Shown: piece by piece, positions 34,074 to 42,553 of the stretch
How positions within the stretch are numbered: the first letter of the stretch is position 1
Layout of the letters: every line of letters begins with the position of its first letter
Assembly (NCBI GenBank): GCA_009377495.1
Contig: WHTZ01000004.1
Coordinates: 62,001-126,000 of the forward strand
DNA from: Luteitalea sp.
GTDB taxonomy: Bacteria > Acidobacteriota > Vicinamibacteria > Vicinamibacterales > Vicinamibacteraceae
Length of the DNA stretch: 64,000 nucleotides
Direction of reading: 5' to 3'
Program-made: the position numbers and the translations under genes
The notes under the pieces: generated by a model
What the model was told of the DNA's origin: nothing
The model's database searches: none
Seen by the model: only the letters and a program-made list of their open reading frames with translations

Positions 34074-34826
34074 TCATGGGCCCCTCGCCAGCTCGGTCGA
34101 GAAGTATTGGGTCAGCCGAGCCACGCGCTCCTGCGGCAGATCCGCAATGATCGCGTACGTTTGTCGGCCATCGGACCACGCGCGCGCGCGCTGACCCAGG
34201 ATCGCCAGGTCGGCGGGCGGCGACTCGGCGAGTGGGATCACGAACAGCGACACCACGCGATCGCCGACCCCGTACATCACATGCGCGACGCGGCCGCGCA
34301 TGTACATGCAGCGGCGCACACAAATGAATCGAGCGTCCTCATCCGGCGGCGCGGCCGGGACGGCGACCTTCCAACCGTAGTCACGCGCGAAGCGAGCCGC
34401 GGCCTCCGTTGGCTCGAGCGTGCCGGCCGGCGGGTCGTGCTGCAGAGTGCGGCACTTGACATGGTCGAGCGCAAGCTGTGCGGCAAGGACACGCCCCGAG
34501 GTGGCGGTGAGCCCGTACAGCGTCACGCCGCCCAGCGTGAGCAGCACACTAGCCGCCAAGGTGGCCGGCAGCCAGGTGCGTCGCCGCGCGCTCGATGATC
34601 CGCACTTCAGCGCAGAACACCTCGCAACGAGACCGTCGGGTGCCGCGCAGCGCAAGCGCGCGGCGCGATCACGCAGCAGCGCCCGGCAGTCCGCCTGAGC
34701 ACGCACCGTGTCCCGGCAAGGAGGACACTTCTCCAAGTGGCCCTCGACCTCGGCCTGTGCGTCCGGCGGCAGCTCCCCGTCGACAAACGGGGCCAGGCGC
34801 TCTTCAAGCTCACGACACTTCGACAT
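34074..34826 (-). CDS. Anti-sigma factor with zinc-finger (zf-HC2) domain
   Basis: A 250-residue membrane protein with the zinc motif H30, C34, C37 (HLEKCPPC) plus C4, one membrane helix at about 86-106 and a periplasmic domain of about 140 residues containing FICVRRCMYMRGRVAHVMYG. It pairs with the ECF sigma gene upstream on the same strand, from which it is separated by 178 bases of repeats. Periplasmic cysteines next to a TlpA gene suggest, as inference, a redox or envelope signal. Confidence 0.87.
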   Translation of the reverse strand: MSKCRELEERLAPFVDGELPPDAQAEVEGHLEKCPPCRDTVRAQADCRALLRDRAARLRCAAPDGLVARCSALKCGSSSARRRTWLPATLAASVLLTLGGVTLYGLTATSGRVLAAQLALDHVKCRTLQHDPPAGTLEPTEAAARFARDYGWKVAVPAAPPDEDARFICVRRCMYMRGRVAHVMYGVGDRVVSLFVIPLAESPPADLAILGQRARAWSDGRQTYAIIADLPQERVARLTQYFSTELARGP

Positions 34827-34840
34827 CGTCTCGTTCCAAA

Positions 34841-34870
34841 ACCCCTTTACCCCTTTACCCCTTTACCCCT
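34841..34870. repeat. Tandem octamer ACCCCTTT, about four copies
   Basis: A short microsatellite, four units of ACCCCTTT, begins 14 bases upstream of the anti-sigma start on the minus strand, a place where slippage could alter translation or spacing. Confidence 0.6.
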
Positions 34871-34908
34871 TCCCGTTAAGACGCTTTGTCGGCCTGACCG
34901 GTCCCGGG

Positions 34909-35004
34909 GAAGGGGCACGGTGCGAGGGGCGAGGTCCCAGGGCTGTCTCAGCGTTCAGGGCCCCTCGAGCCTGAGACAGCCCTCGCCCCTCGCACCTTGC
35001 CCCT
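34909..35004 (-). repeat. Long hairpin element, family C copy 1
   Basis: Arms of about 35 bases with cores AGGGCTGTCTCAG and CTGAGACAGCCCT and flanks GCGAGGGGCGAG / CTCGCCCCTCGC. It ends at the stop codon of the ECF sigma gene (35005-35007). Similar elements lie at 41001-41100 and 53300-53390, each just after a minus-strand stop codon. Confidence 0.75.
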
Positions 35005-35577
35005 TCACCGTGTCACGCCGTCGCCCTCCCTCTGGCGCGTCAGGAGGTCGTACAGCATCCGACGGCCCCGAGCAATGCGCGACATCACCGTTCCCATGGG
35101 CACATCCATGACGCGGCCAATCTCGGCGTAGGCGAGCTCCTCGACGTCCCGAAGCCACACCGCCTGCCGAAAGACATCGGGCAGGGCGTCCAATGCCTCC
35201 TGCAGGTCGGTATCGAGCGTCTCGCGCAGTAATTGTCGCTCAGGATCCTCATCGGCCATGTGTGTGGCCTCCGCACGCTCGACGACATCGCTGGCGACCT
35301 CGACGGGGCTGCGCGCGGCGCTCCGGCGCAGGTTGCGATGCACGTTGTGCAGGATCGTGAAGAGCCACGCCTTGAGGTGCGTCCCAGGCTCGAAGCGCGA
35401 GGCGGCTTGGAAGGCTCTCAGGTAGGTCTCCTGCACCAGGTCTTCGGCGGTCGCGCGATTCCGCGTGAGTCGCAACGCCAAGCCATAGAGGCTGTTGACG
35501 TGCGCGAGGGCGTCGACGCGAAACTGCTCGTCTGGTGAGACCCGCCGACCTTCGCGTCTTCCCAGCCGCAGCACCAT
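35005..35577 (-). CDS. ECF RNA polymerase sigma factor
   Basis: A 190-residue sigma-70 family factor: region 2 (NSLYGLALRLTRNRATAEDL and VQETYLRAFQ, FTILHNVHRNLRR) and region 4 (LPDVFRQAVWLRDVEELAYA, EIGRVMDVPMGTVMSRIARG). The ATG at 35577 is preceded by no clear ribosome site; the frame is open far upstream but without sigma similarity. It should work with the anti-sigma factor encoded next. Confidence 0.9.
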   Translation of the reverse strand: MVLRLGRREGRRVSPDEQFRVDALAHVNSLYGLALRLTRNRATAEDLVQETYLRAFQAASRFEPGTHLKAWLFTILHNVHRNLRRSAARSPVEVASDVVERAEATHMADEDPERQLLRETLDTDLQEALDALPDVFRQAVWLRDVEELAYAEIGRVMDVPMGTVMSRIARGRRMLYDLLTRQREGDGVTR

Positions 35578-35961
35578 GGGTCGGGTCAGGAAACACGGGC
35601 ATCGGAGCCTGTGTTCCCGGTCGAGGCTCCAGTATATGCGGAGTGGTGCCTGGAAGTGACACCCCTGTGGTCGAGCAGCCACACCACGGCTCACACTCGT
35701 TGCGGTTCGAGGCGGCATCGCCATGCGACCGGCATCGGCACGGCTGTTGCAATGGCGCTCCCGTCCCCAACCGTTGCCACCAGGCCGTCCGAACAAGTAC
35801 GATGACGGTATTGCCGAATCCCTGCGAAGCCCGCCAGCGCGCGCGGCGCGAAGGCGGTCCCGCTCCGGCACATCAGGCAGGCCTGGTGACTGAATTACTC
35901 TACCGTCTCTCCGTCGCGCGAGGTTGACAGCTCTGCGCTACGATTCTTCCGAGGTGTCGCC
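35578..35961. other. Divergent intergenic region
   Basis: Lies between the sigma gene and the outer-membrane fusion gene. No coding sequence is supported. An imperfect stem-loop occupies about 35589-35617, and on the minus strand GGAACACAGG there resembles an ECF-type -35 box, which would fit autoregulation; the matching -10 is not clear. Confidence 0.4.
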
Positions 35962-38900
35962 ATGCGGCAAGATCCCCGGCGTCGATTTACGTGTCTCGTC
36001 TCGTGTGCGGTGACCGGATGGCTGGCGGTCGCTGGCGTGGCTCGCGCGCAGATACCGCTCGCGCCGTCCGGCGGGCCAACCGATCGTGTCTCGTGTGCGA
36101 TGACCGGCTTGGGCGTAGTCGGCAACCCCACCATTCGCGCGCAGACGCCACTCGTGCCCTACTACGGCAAGAACGACATCCGCTACGACAACTTCAAGTG
36201 GCACATCTACACAACCGACCACTTCGAGATCTTCTACTACCCGGAGGTTGAGCCGCACCTGGAGCGTGTGGCGAGCTACGCGGAGAGCGCGTATCAGCAC
36301 ATTAGCTCGGAGCTGAAACATGATCTCGCGATCCAGGTGCCGCTCGTCCTGTTCAAGACGCACTCCGAGTTTCAGCAACAGCACATCGCCCCCTCCTACA
36401 TATCGCAGGAGGGTACAGCCGCTTTTGCCGACTCCGAGCGCAACCGTATGGTGCTGCCGCTCGACTATCCACCCGATCAGCTCTACGGGCTCATCGTCCA
36501 CGAGCTGACGCACATCTTCGAGTACGACATCATTCCGCGCTCGCTCGTCCGTCGCGGTCATCCCCTGTGGGTAGACGAGGGACTCGCTGATTACATGCGC
36601 GGCACGTGGGATGCGCTGGATCTCATGACGGTCCGCGATGTGGCGGTGGCCGATGTCGTCCCCAGGATGACCAAGTTCGAGAACTGGACTGGCTACGGCG
36701 GTGGGCGCACCGTGTATAACCTCGGGCACGCGGTCTTCGAGTTCATCGAATCGAGGTGGGGTAAGGAGGGCATTCGGCAGTTTCTCTTCTCGTTGCGAAA
36801 GAGCGTCATTGGCGGTGGTGAAAACGCGTTCGACGAGGCGCTCAGCGTCTCAGCCGACGAGTTCGACGACCAGTTTTCGAATTACCTGAAGGAGCGCTTC
36901 AAGGCGTTTCGAGACAAGGAGCGGCCGACGGACTACGGTCGTGATCTGTCGCCGGATCCGGAGGACTCGCCGTACACCGGCGCCTTGTCGGTTGAGCCTG
37001 CGCCGTCGGGCGAGCTCATCGCGGCCGTGGTCGGCAATCGGAAGGATCAGGAGATCGACATCGTCCTGCTGTCGGCGAAGGATCGGCAGGTCGTGCGGAA
37101 CGTCACCCGCGGGTTCGACAAGGACAGCGGGTACGAGTACATCTCCTATCCCATGGCGCGCGGGAACACGGTGCCGTGGATGGCGTGGAGCCCGAGCGGC
37201 GATGCGATTGCCTACTTCGCCCGCACGGAAAAGCAGCGCTCCCTGATCCTGCGCAACGTGGTGACGCGAAGGGTGGAGCGACGCTTCTACGTCGGGACGG
37301 TCGACGCCCCGGAGTCGCCGGCCTTCTCCCCTGATGGCAAGACGATTGCGTTCGCCGGCTTGCGGAACGCGGTCGGGGACCTTTTCCAAATCGACGTCGA
37401 GACCGGTAAGGTCAGTCAGCTCACGAACGACACGTTTGCCGACTCCGCGCCGATCTTCGCGCCCGATGGCAAGACGATCGTGTACCTCTCGCGCATCAGC
37501 GGCAACGACAAGCTCTTTCGGTTGGACCTCGCGTCCAAAGAGCGCACGCAGCTCACCTTCGGGACCCACGACGAGGGGGCGGCGCGGTTCGTCAACGATC
37601 GGACGCTGGTCTTTCCGTCGACCGCCCTCGATCCGAGCAAGCCCATCGACCCCGAGCTGGCGCAGGATGGCAACATCTACAACATCTGGACGCTCGACCT
37701 CTCCGCCGGCACGCTGCGGCAATACACCGACGCGCTCACGGCGAACCTCTCGCCCATCGTGCTGCCAGCGGCGAAGGCTGACGAACCGAGGCGCATCGCG
37801 TTCGTGACGTATTTCAAGGGCGAGTATGGACTCCACGAGATCCCGCTCGCGGAGCCAAAGCTCGACGTCGCGTCGAGCGACTTCGGTGCACCCGGGCCGG
37901 TGATTGATTTCCAGGCACCGTTGACGCACGCGCTGGTACCGGCGAACCAGCGGAGGAAGGGGACGTTCGAGAAGCTGTTCCTCGAGGGCCGACCTCCGGT
38001 ATCCGTGGGGATCACCAGTGGCGGCGATCTCTTCGGCGGAACGCAGGTCATGTTCGCCGATGTGCTCGGCGACCAGCAGTTCAGTTTCTACGCCGCCTCG
38101 ATCTCGCAGTATCGGACGCTGGCGCTCGGCTATCACAACCTCTCGCGGCGGTTGACGTGGGGAGGGCAGGCGTACCAGCAGACGTTGTTCTACTATGGCC
38201 TGCAACCAGGCTTGCTGTTCGACCCCAGCCTCTCGCCGTTCTTCCTCGATCGTGACGACGCGGTTGCCACGCGCACGTCAACCGGCGCGTCGCTCTTCGC
38301 CTGGTATCCGCTCAATCGCTACCGGCGTCTCGAGATCTCCGGCGGCCTCTTCCGATACAACGAGGAGTTCCAAGACCCGCAGTTGCAACAGCTCTCCGAC
38401 GAGTACCAGATTGCGCAGTATGGGCGGAGGCTCCTGCAGAGTGGCACGCTCGTTCCGCTTGGCATCTCGCTCGTCCAGGAAACCACGATCTTCCGCGAAT
38501 TCGGACCGCTCTCGGGCTCGACCGTCCGACTGGGATACGAGATCGCACCCTCGATCGGCGATACGCTGTCACGCCAGTCGGTGGACGGCGACCTCCGCTA
38601 CTACAAGCGCCTCGCGACGACAGGCGTGCTCGCGTTCAGGTTCCGCGGCTTCAAGAGCTGGGGCGATGTGCCAGACTTCTTCTTCTACGGCGGCAATTCG
38701 GAGCTGCGCGGGTACGAGTATCTGGAGTTCGTCGGTGACAGCGGTTTCCACGCGAACGCGGAGCTCCGCTTTCCTATCATTGAAGCCATGCTGACACCGC
38801 TGGGCGTGCTCGGCGGCGTGCGCGGAACAATCTTTGCCGGCATCGGCGGCGCCAGCTTCGACGGCCGGCCGGCGACCACGGCCTTCGGCCAACCCCTCAA

Positions 38901-39249
38901 CGAGACGAACCCGAACGCCAAGTTCCGGTTCTGGGACAACAACACCGACGTGGTGCGTGCGATCGAGAACTTCGTGCCCAACGAGACCGGCTCGTACACC
39001 CCGGTTTATGGCGAGCCACGCGAGATCTCTGGATTCCGGCTCGTCGACGGCCGCGCCTCGTATGGCGTGGGACTCGAGACGTTCATCCTCGGCTTCCCGG
39101 CGCACTTCGATTGGTCTTGGCGCACGCTGTTCAACCGCGACTGGGAGGACGCGCTGTACTATCTCGAGGGCTTGTTTGACGGTGGTAAGAGTGGCAGCGA
39201 CTGGTTCCGCGAGCCGCGCTTCAGTTTCTGGATTGGCTACGACTTCTAG
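35962..39249 (+). CDS. Fusion of MA-like metallopeptidase, PD40 beta-propeller and outer-membrane barrel
   Basis: A 1095-residue exported protein. Residues 1-66 hold a signal peptide that seems duplicated: VSCAVTG at 14-20 and VSCAMTG at 44-50, each followed by an RAQ-PL stretch. A peptidase MA-like domain (about 70-310) has HELTH at 180-184 and WVDEGLAD with E206. Then a WD40/TolB-like propeller (about 320-660: SPDGKTIAFAG, APDGKTIVYLSRI) and a BamA/TamA-like barrel (about 680-1095: FFFYGGNSELRGYEYL) with terminal aromatic WIGYDF. Likely sits in the outer membrane with enzyme and propeller in the periplasm or outside. Starts at the ATG after GAGGTGT. Confidence 0.85.
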   Translation: MRQDPRRRFTCLVSCAVTGWLAVAGVARAQIPLAPSGGPTDRVSCAMTGLGVVGNPTIRAQTPLVPYYGKNDIRYDNFKWHIYTTDHFEIFYYPEVEPHLERVASYAESAYQHISSELKHDLAIQVPLVLFKTHSEFQQQHIAPSYISQEGTAAFADSERNRMVLPLDYPPDQLYGLIVHELTHIFEYDIIPRSLVRRGHPLWVDEGLADYMRGTWDALDLMTVRDVAVADVVPRMTKFENWTGYGGGRTVYNLGHAVFEFIESRWGKEGIRQFLFSLRKSVIGGGENAFDEALSVSADEFDDQFSNYLKERFKAFRDKERPTDYGRDLSPDPEDSPYTGALSVEPAPSGELIAAVVGNRKDQEIDIVLLSAKDRQVVRNVTRGFDKDSGYEYISYPMARGNTVPWMAWSPSGDAIAYFARTEKQRSLILRNVVTRRVERRFYVGTVDAPESPAFSPDGKTIAFAGLRNAVGDLFQIDVETGKVSQLTNDTFADSAPIFAPDGKTIVYLSRISGNDKLFRLDLASKERTQLTFGTHDEGAARFVNDRTLVFPSTALDPSKPIDPELAQDGNIYNIWTLDLSAGTLRQYTDALTANLSPIVLPAAKADEPRRIAFVTYFKGEYGLHEIPLAEPKLDVASSDFGAPGPVIDFQAPLTHALVPANQRRKGTFEKLFLEGRPPVSVGITSGGDLFGGTQVMFADVLGDQQFSFYAASISQYRTLALGYHNLSRRLTWGGQAYQQTLFYYGLQPGLLFDPSLSPFFLDRDDAVATRTSTGASLFAWYPLNRYRRLEISGGLFRYNEEFQDPQLQQLSDEYQIAQYGRRLLQSGTLVPLGISLVQETTIFREFGPLSGSTVRLGYEIAPSIGDTLSRQSVDGDLRYYKRLATTGVLAFRFRGFKSWGDVPDFFFYGGNSELRGYEYLEFVGDSGFHANAELRFPIIEAMLTPLGVLGGVRGTIFAGIGGASFDGRPATTAFGQPLNETNPNAKFRFWDNNTDVVRAIENFVPNETGSYTPVYGEPREISGFRLVDGRASYGVGLETFILGFPAHFDWSWRTLFNRDWEDALYYLEGLFDGGKSGSDWFREPRFSFWIGYDF

Positions 39250-39272
39250 TTCCGGTGCACGCCACGTCTGTC

Positions 39273-39797
39273 ATGTCCGAACATACCGCTTCCCCGACGA
39301 AACGTGCCAGCGAGTCGGCGACCGAGATGATCCAGGCGGTGCTACCGAACGACGCCAACCCGCTGGGATTCATGCTGGGCGGCGCCGTCATGCACCTGAT
39401 CGACATCGCCGGTGCCATCACCTGCCTCAAGCACACACGCCAGCGCGTCGTCACCGCCGCTGTGGACGGCCTGCAGTTCCTCCACCCGATTCGCGTGGGC
39501 GATCTCGTCATCCTCAAGGCACGCGTCACCTGCACGTTTACGACGTCCATCGAAGTCGAGGTGCAGGTGTTCTCCGAGGAAGCGCTCACCGGTGTGCGCA
39601 AGCTGACGTGCCACGCCTATCTGACGTTCGTCGCGGTCGACGAGCAGGGGAATCCCGTACAAGTGCCACCATTGCTCTTGGAGACAGACGAGGCGCGGTG
39701 CCGCGCCGAAGAAGCCCGAGCGCGCCGGGGCGAACGGCTCCGTGCGAAGCAGGCGCTCCTGGCGCGCGAGGCTGAGATGCTGATGCCGAGCACCTGA
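39273..39797 (+). CDS. Acyl-CoA thioesterase, hotdog fold (YciA/ACOT-like)
   Basis: A 174-residue protein with the hotdog core: NDANPLGFMLGGAVMHLIDIAGA (helix with catalytic Asp), VVTAAVDGLQFLHPIRVGDL and FTTSIEVEVQV. A charged Arg/Glu-rich helix forms the C-terminus. It hydrolyses acyl-CoA; next to a benzoyl-CoA cluster it may release CoA from aromatic or ring-cleavage thioesters, an inference from position only (it is convergent to the ferredoxin gene). A GTG at 39255 is an alternative start. Confidence 0.88.
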   Translation: MSEHTASPTKRASESATEMIQAVLPNDANPLGFMLGGAVMHLIDIAGAITCLKHTRQRVVTAAVDGLQFLHPIRVGDLVILKARVTCTFTTSIEVEVQVFSEEALTGVRKLTCHAYLTFVAVDEQGNPVQVPPLLLETDEARCRAEEARARRGERLRAKQALLAREAEMLMPST

Positions 39798-39820
39798 ACC
39801 AGCTCGTCCGCGCGCGAGCG

Positions 39821-40081
39821 CTACTTCTGATAGTACTGGGCGTTGGTCTCGATGTACTCCTTCCACTTGTCGGGCACTTCATCGAGCGCGAAGATCGCTT
39901 CCACCGGGCACGCAGGCACGCATGCCCCGCAATCGATGCACTCGTCCGGGTGGATGTAGAGCATCTGCGCGCTTTCGAAGTCCGCTTCATCCTTGCGCGG
40001 GTGGATGCAGTCCACCGGGCACACGTCGACGCACGAGTGGTCCTTGGTACCTATGCACGGTTCCGTGATGATGTAAGCCAC
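39821..40081 (-). CDS. Two-cluster ferredoxin (7Fe/8Fe type)
   Basis: An 86-residue ferredoxin with eight cysteines in two motifs: C9, C17, C21, C25 (CIGTKDHSCVDVCPVDC) and C48, C51, C54, C58 (CIDCGACVPAC). It is the last gene of the boxC-boxB-iclR run, 54 bases after iclR. As no boxA reductase is present in the window, it is a candidate electron donor to the BoxB epoxidase; it could equally be a housekeeping ferredoxin. Confidence 0.92.
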   Translation of the reverse strand: MAYIITEPCIGTKDHSCVDVCPVDCIHPRKDEADFESAQMLYIHPDECIDCGACVPACPVEAIFALDEVPDKWKEYIETNAQYYQK

Positions 40082-40095
40082 GCTTCCTCCTCTCA

Positions 40096-40123
40096 GGGAA
40101 AACGAGGGCTGTCCCCGTTTTCC
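40096..40123. terminator. Short hairpin of family E (E4)
   Basis: GGAAAACG and CGTTTTCC flank a GGGCTGTCCCC core. It lies between the iclR stop and the ferredoxin start and may reduce read-through or act as a processing site. Confidence 0.5.
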
Positions 40124-40135
40124 GGTTTCCTCTCG

Positions 40136-40912
40136 CTACTCGCCACTCCTCCCGACACGACTTCCCAAGTGCCCCAGCCGCAGCGAAATGGCGCCCGCGA
40201 GCCCCCACGCAGCGGCAACGTGCTGCTCGTGCAGCAGGCGCTCATCTTCCCGATGCGCGAACACGCCCACGCGCGCAACCTCGCGCCCGTTGTAGTCGTA
40301 TACCGGGGCGCAGCTACAGTTGAGCGCGTGCGCCCGCGTCACGCGCGCCTCCGAGCCGAGCCGACGCGCGACCTCCGGACTGCGACGAACGTCGGCTGCT
40401 CGATCCAGCTTCACGCAGACGAGACGCCGCGCGGTCTCTTGCTCGGCCGTGAAGTATAGCGAACAGTGACTCGGCATGGCCTTGCCGTACGCGGTATACA
40501 TCGACACCTCATCGGCGCCCGCACTCCACACGTACGTCACCTCACCGTCGGGCGGTACTGCTACAAAGGCACGGACGTGGGTGCGTAACACGTACTCGCG
40601 CAGCACCGGATACGCGTGGAGCCGAATCTCCGAACGCCCCAGCGCGCGGAAGCTGAGATCCAGCCAGCGCAACGTCAGAGCATAGCGACCGGTGTCTTCG
40701 TCCTGGCGCACGAAGCCACGGCGTCGCAGGACACCGAGCAATCGATGCGTGGTTGCGGGTGGCAGTCGGAGCTGGCGCGCCAGATCCGATAAGGTGACGC
40801 CCCGCGGTACGCTACTCAGGGCCTCGCAGAGGTCCAGCGCCTTGTCGAGCGAGGTTGCCCTGCGCTCCGGCATCTCTTGATCGCTCTCGGCCAACGGGCC
40901 CGTCGGAGGCAT
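40136..40912 (-). CDS. IclR-family transcriptional regulator
   Basis: A 258-residue regulator with an N-terminal winged helix (TSLDKALDLCEALSS, VTLSDLARQLRLPPATTHRL, RRGFVRQDEDTGRYALTLRW) and a C-terminal ligand-binding domain (about 90-250, with AYGKAMPSHCSLYFTA and NCSCAPVYDYNGREV). IclR regulators commonly control aromatic degradation; position after boxB makes it the probable box regulator. A dyad resembling an IclR site lies just upstream (40929-40943). Confidence 0.9.
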   Translation of the reverse strand: MPPTGPLAESDQEMPERRATSLDKALDLCEALSSVPRGVTLSDLARQLRLPPATTHRLLGVLRRRGFVRQDEDTGRYALTLRWLDLSFRALGRSEIRLHAYPVLREYVLRTHVRAFVAVPPDGEVTYVWSAGADEVSMYTAYGKAMPSHCSLYFTAEQETARRLVCVKLDRAADVRRSPEVARRLGSEARVTRAHALNCSCAPVYDYNGREVARVGVFAHREDERLLHEQHVAAAWGLAGAISLRLGHLGSRVGRSGE

Positions 40913-40928
40913 TGTTCCACCTACGTGT

Positions 40929-40943
40929 TTCCACTATGCGGAA
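40929..40943. promoter_or_regulatory. Putative IclR-type operator
   Basis: TTCCAC TAT GCGGAA: arms match in five of six positions around a three-base centre, like the TTCC-rich dyads bound by PcaR/IclR-type proteins. It is 17 bases before the iclR start on the minus strand, suggesting autoregulation. Confidence 0.4.
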
Positions 40944-41000
40944 TTACTTTCCAAATCCGCTTCTCTCTTCTTATACCGCCGTTCCGGGTCCGCAAGCAAG

Positions 41001-41100
41001 AGGAGGGGCGAGGTACAAGGGGCGAGGGGCCAGGGCAGTCTCAGGGTTCCCCTAGAGCCTGAGACAGCCCTGGAACCTCGCCCCTGGCACCTCGCACCTT
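41001..41100 (-). repeat. Long hairpin element, family C copy 2
   Basis: Arms with the cores CAGGGCAGTCTCAGG and CCTGAGACAGCCCTG hidden in GAGGGGCGAG-type flanks. It begins seven bases after the boxB stop (minus strand) and could end the boxCB transcript or stabilise it against exonucleases. Confidence 0.7.
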
Positions 41101-41106
41101 TCCTGT

Positions 41107-42531
41107 CTACAGCTCAGTGCGAACGTATTCGAAGTCGACCGGCTTGCGATTGATGCCTTTGGGCGGCGGGGCGATGTAGTTTGCAAACTGGCTGGGCTCG
41201 TCAATGGGCGCCGCCATCAGGCTCTTGACGTACGCCTTGTCTTCCGGCGACGGCAGCCACTCATCTCGGCGACGGTCCCACTCGTCACACTCAATCATGT
41301 GACCATCCGGATCGAAGTGGAAGCCCGCGTAGATGCCGATCCCACGGTTGAACTTACGATCTGGTGTCCGCAGACGCTCAGGGATGCCGTACGTCGCGAG
41401 AATGCGATTCCAGCGGTCGATGCCCGCGACACAATCGGCCGTGTACCAATCGCGTTGGATCTCGTTCATCGCGTTTCTGAGCGGCACGTTGCGCGTCTCG
41501 AGGCTGCCGTCAACCACCACGTCCACCGGGTACGTCCCGTGCAAGCATTTGTGGTCGGGATGCTTCTGCTCGTACTGCCGTCCCTTCAGGCCATTCGCAA
41601 AATAGATTGCGGCATTGCTCGAGATCTCACCGCCGTGGAGGTCGAGGCTCAGGCTGAACCAGAAGTTCAGAAACTTCTGGATGGTTGGCAGGTCGATGCC
41701 GCCTAGGCGGCGCACGTCCTCGGAAAAGCCGGCCTGACCGCTCGTGAGCAACTGGCACGTCCGGTCGAGGATCCGCGCCACGCCGCTCTCACCCACGAAC
41801 ATGTGGTGCGCCTCTTCGGTCAGCATGAACCGCGTCGTCCGCGATAGCGGATCGAAGGCGCTCTCCGAGAGCGAGAGCAGTTGCGATTTGCCGTCACGAT
41901 CCGTGAACATCGCGAACATGAAGAAGTCGAGCCACGTGTCGATCGGCTCGTTGAACGCTTCAAGGATGCGCGGCTTGTCGGCATCGCCACTGTGGCGTTC
42001 CAACAGCTCCTCTGCCTCGTCTCGGCCATCACGGCCGAAATATGAGTGCAAGAGGTACACCATCGCCCACAGATGACGTCCTTCTTCGACGTTGACCTGG
42101 AACAAGTTGCGGAGATCGTACAGGCTGGGACAACTGTGCCCGAGCCGTCGCTGCTGCTCGACGCTCGCCGGTTCGGTGTCTCCTTGCGTGACGACCAGGC
42201 GCCGGAGTGGGCTGCGAAAGTCGCCTGGCACTTCCTGCCAGACCGGCGCGCCAAGGAAGTCGCCAAAGCCAATGGTCCGGTCGCGCACCGGCTCCGCCAG
42301 GAAGATACCCCAGCGATATTCCGGCAGCTTGACGTAGTCGTAGTGCACCCAGCCTTGCGCGTCGACGCTCACCGCGGTGCGCAGATACACATAGTGGTGG
42401 TCTTGGAAGCCTTGTGGCCCCGTGTCACGCCACCACTCCAAGTACTTCGGCTGCCAGTGCTCGAGCGCACGCTGCAGCCGCTTGTTCTCAGAGAGCGTGA
42501 CGTTGTTGGGAATACGCTCCGCGGAGATCAT
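41107..42531 (-). CDS. boxB: Benzoyl-CoA 2,3-epoxidase, oxygenase subunit BoxB
   Basis: A 474-residue diiron oxygenase, the length typical for BoxB. It starts MISAERIPNNVTLSENKRLQ after GGAGG and contains EEAHHMFVGESG, an ExxH iron-binding motif, along with HLWAMVYLLHSYFGRDGRDE. BoxB with BoxA converts benzoyl-CoA, O2 and NADPH to 2,3-epoxybenzoyl-CoA in the aerobic hybrid pathway. It follows boxC by 22 bases on the same strand. Confidence 0.95.
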   Translation of the reverse strand: MISAERIPNNVTLSENKRLQRALEHWQPKYLEWWRDTGPQGFQDHHYVYLRTAVSVDAQGWVHYDYVKLPEYRWGIFLAEPVRDRTIGFGDFLGAPVWQEVPGDFRSPLRRLVVTQGDTEPASVEQQRRLGHSCPSLYDLRNLFQVNVEEGRHLWAMVYLLHSYFGRDGRDEAEELLERHSGDADKPRILEAFNEPIDTWLDFFMFAMFTDRDGKSQLLSLSESAFDPLSRTTRFMLTEEAHHMFVGESGVARILDRTCQLLTSGQAGFSEDVRRLGGIDLPTIQKFLNFWFSLSLDLHGGEISSNAAIYFANGLKGRQYEQKHPDHKCLHGTYPVDVVVDGSLETRNVPLRNAMNEIQRDWYTADCVAGIDRWNRILATYGIPERLRTPDRKFNRGIGIYAGFHFDPDGHMIECDEWDRRRDEWLPSPEDKAYVKSLMAAPIDEPSQFANYIAPPPKGINRKPVDFEYVRTEL

Positions 42532-42553
42532 GTGCCACCTCCGGTAGCAATGC

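Noticed and set aside
34841..34870. CRISPR-like array
   Set aside because: The units are eight bases with no spacers; it is a simple microsatellite.
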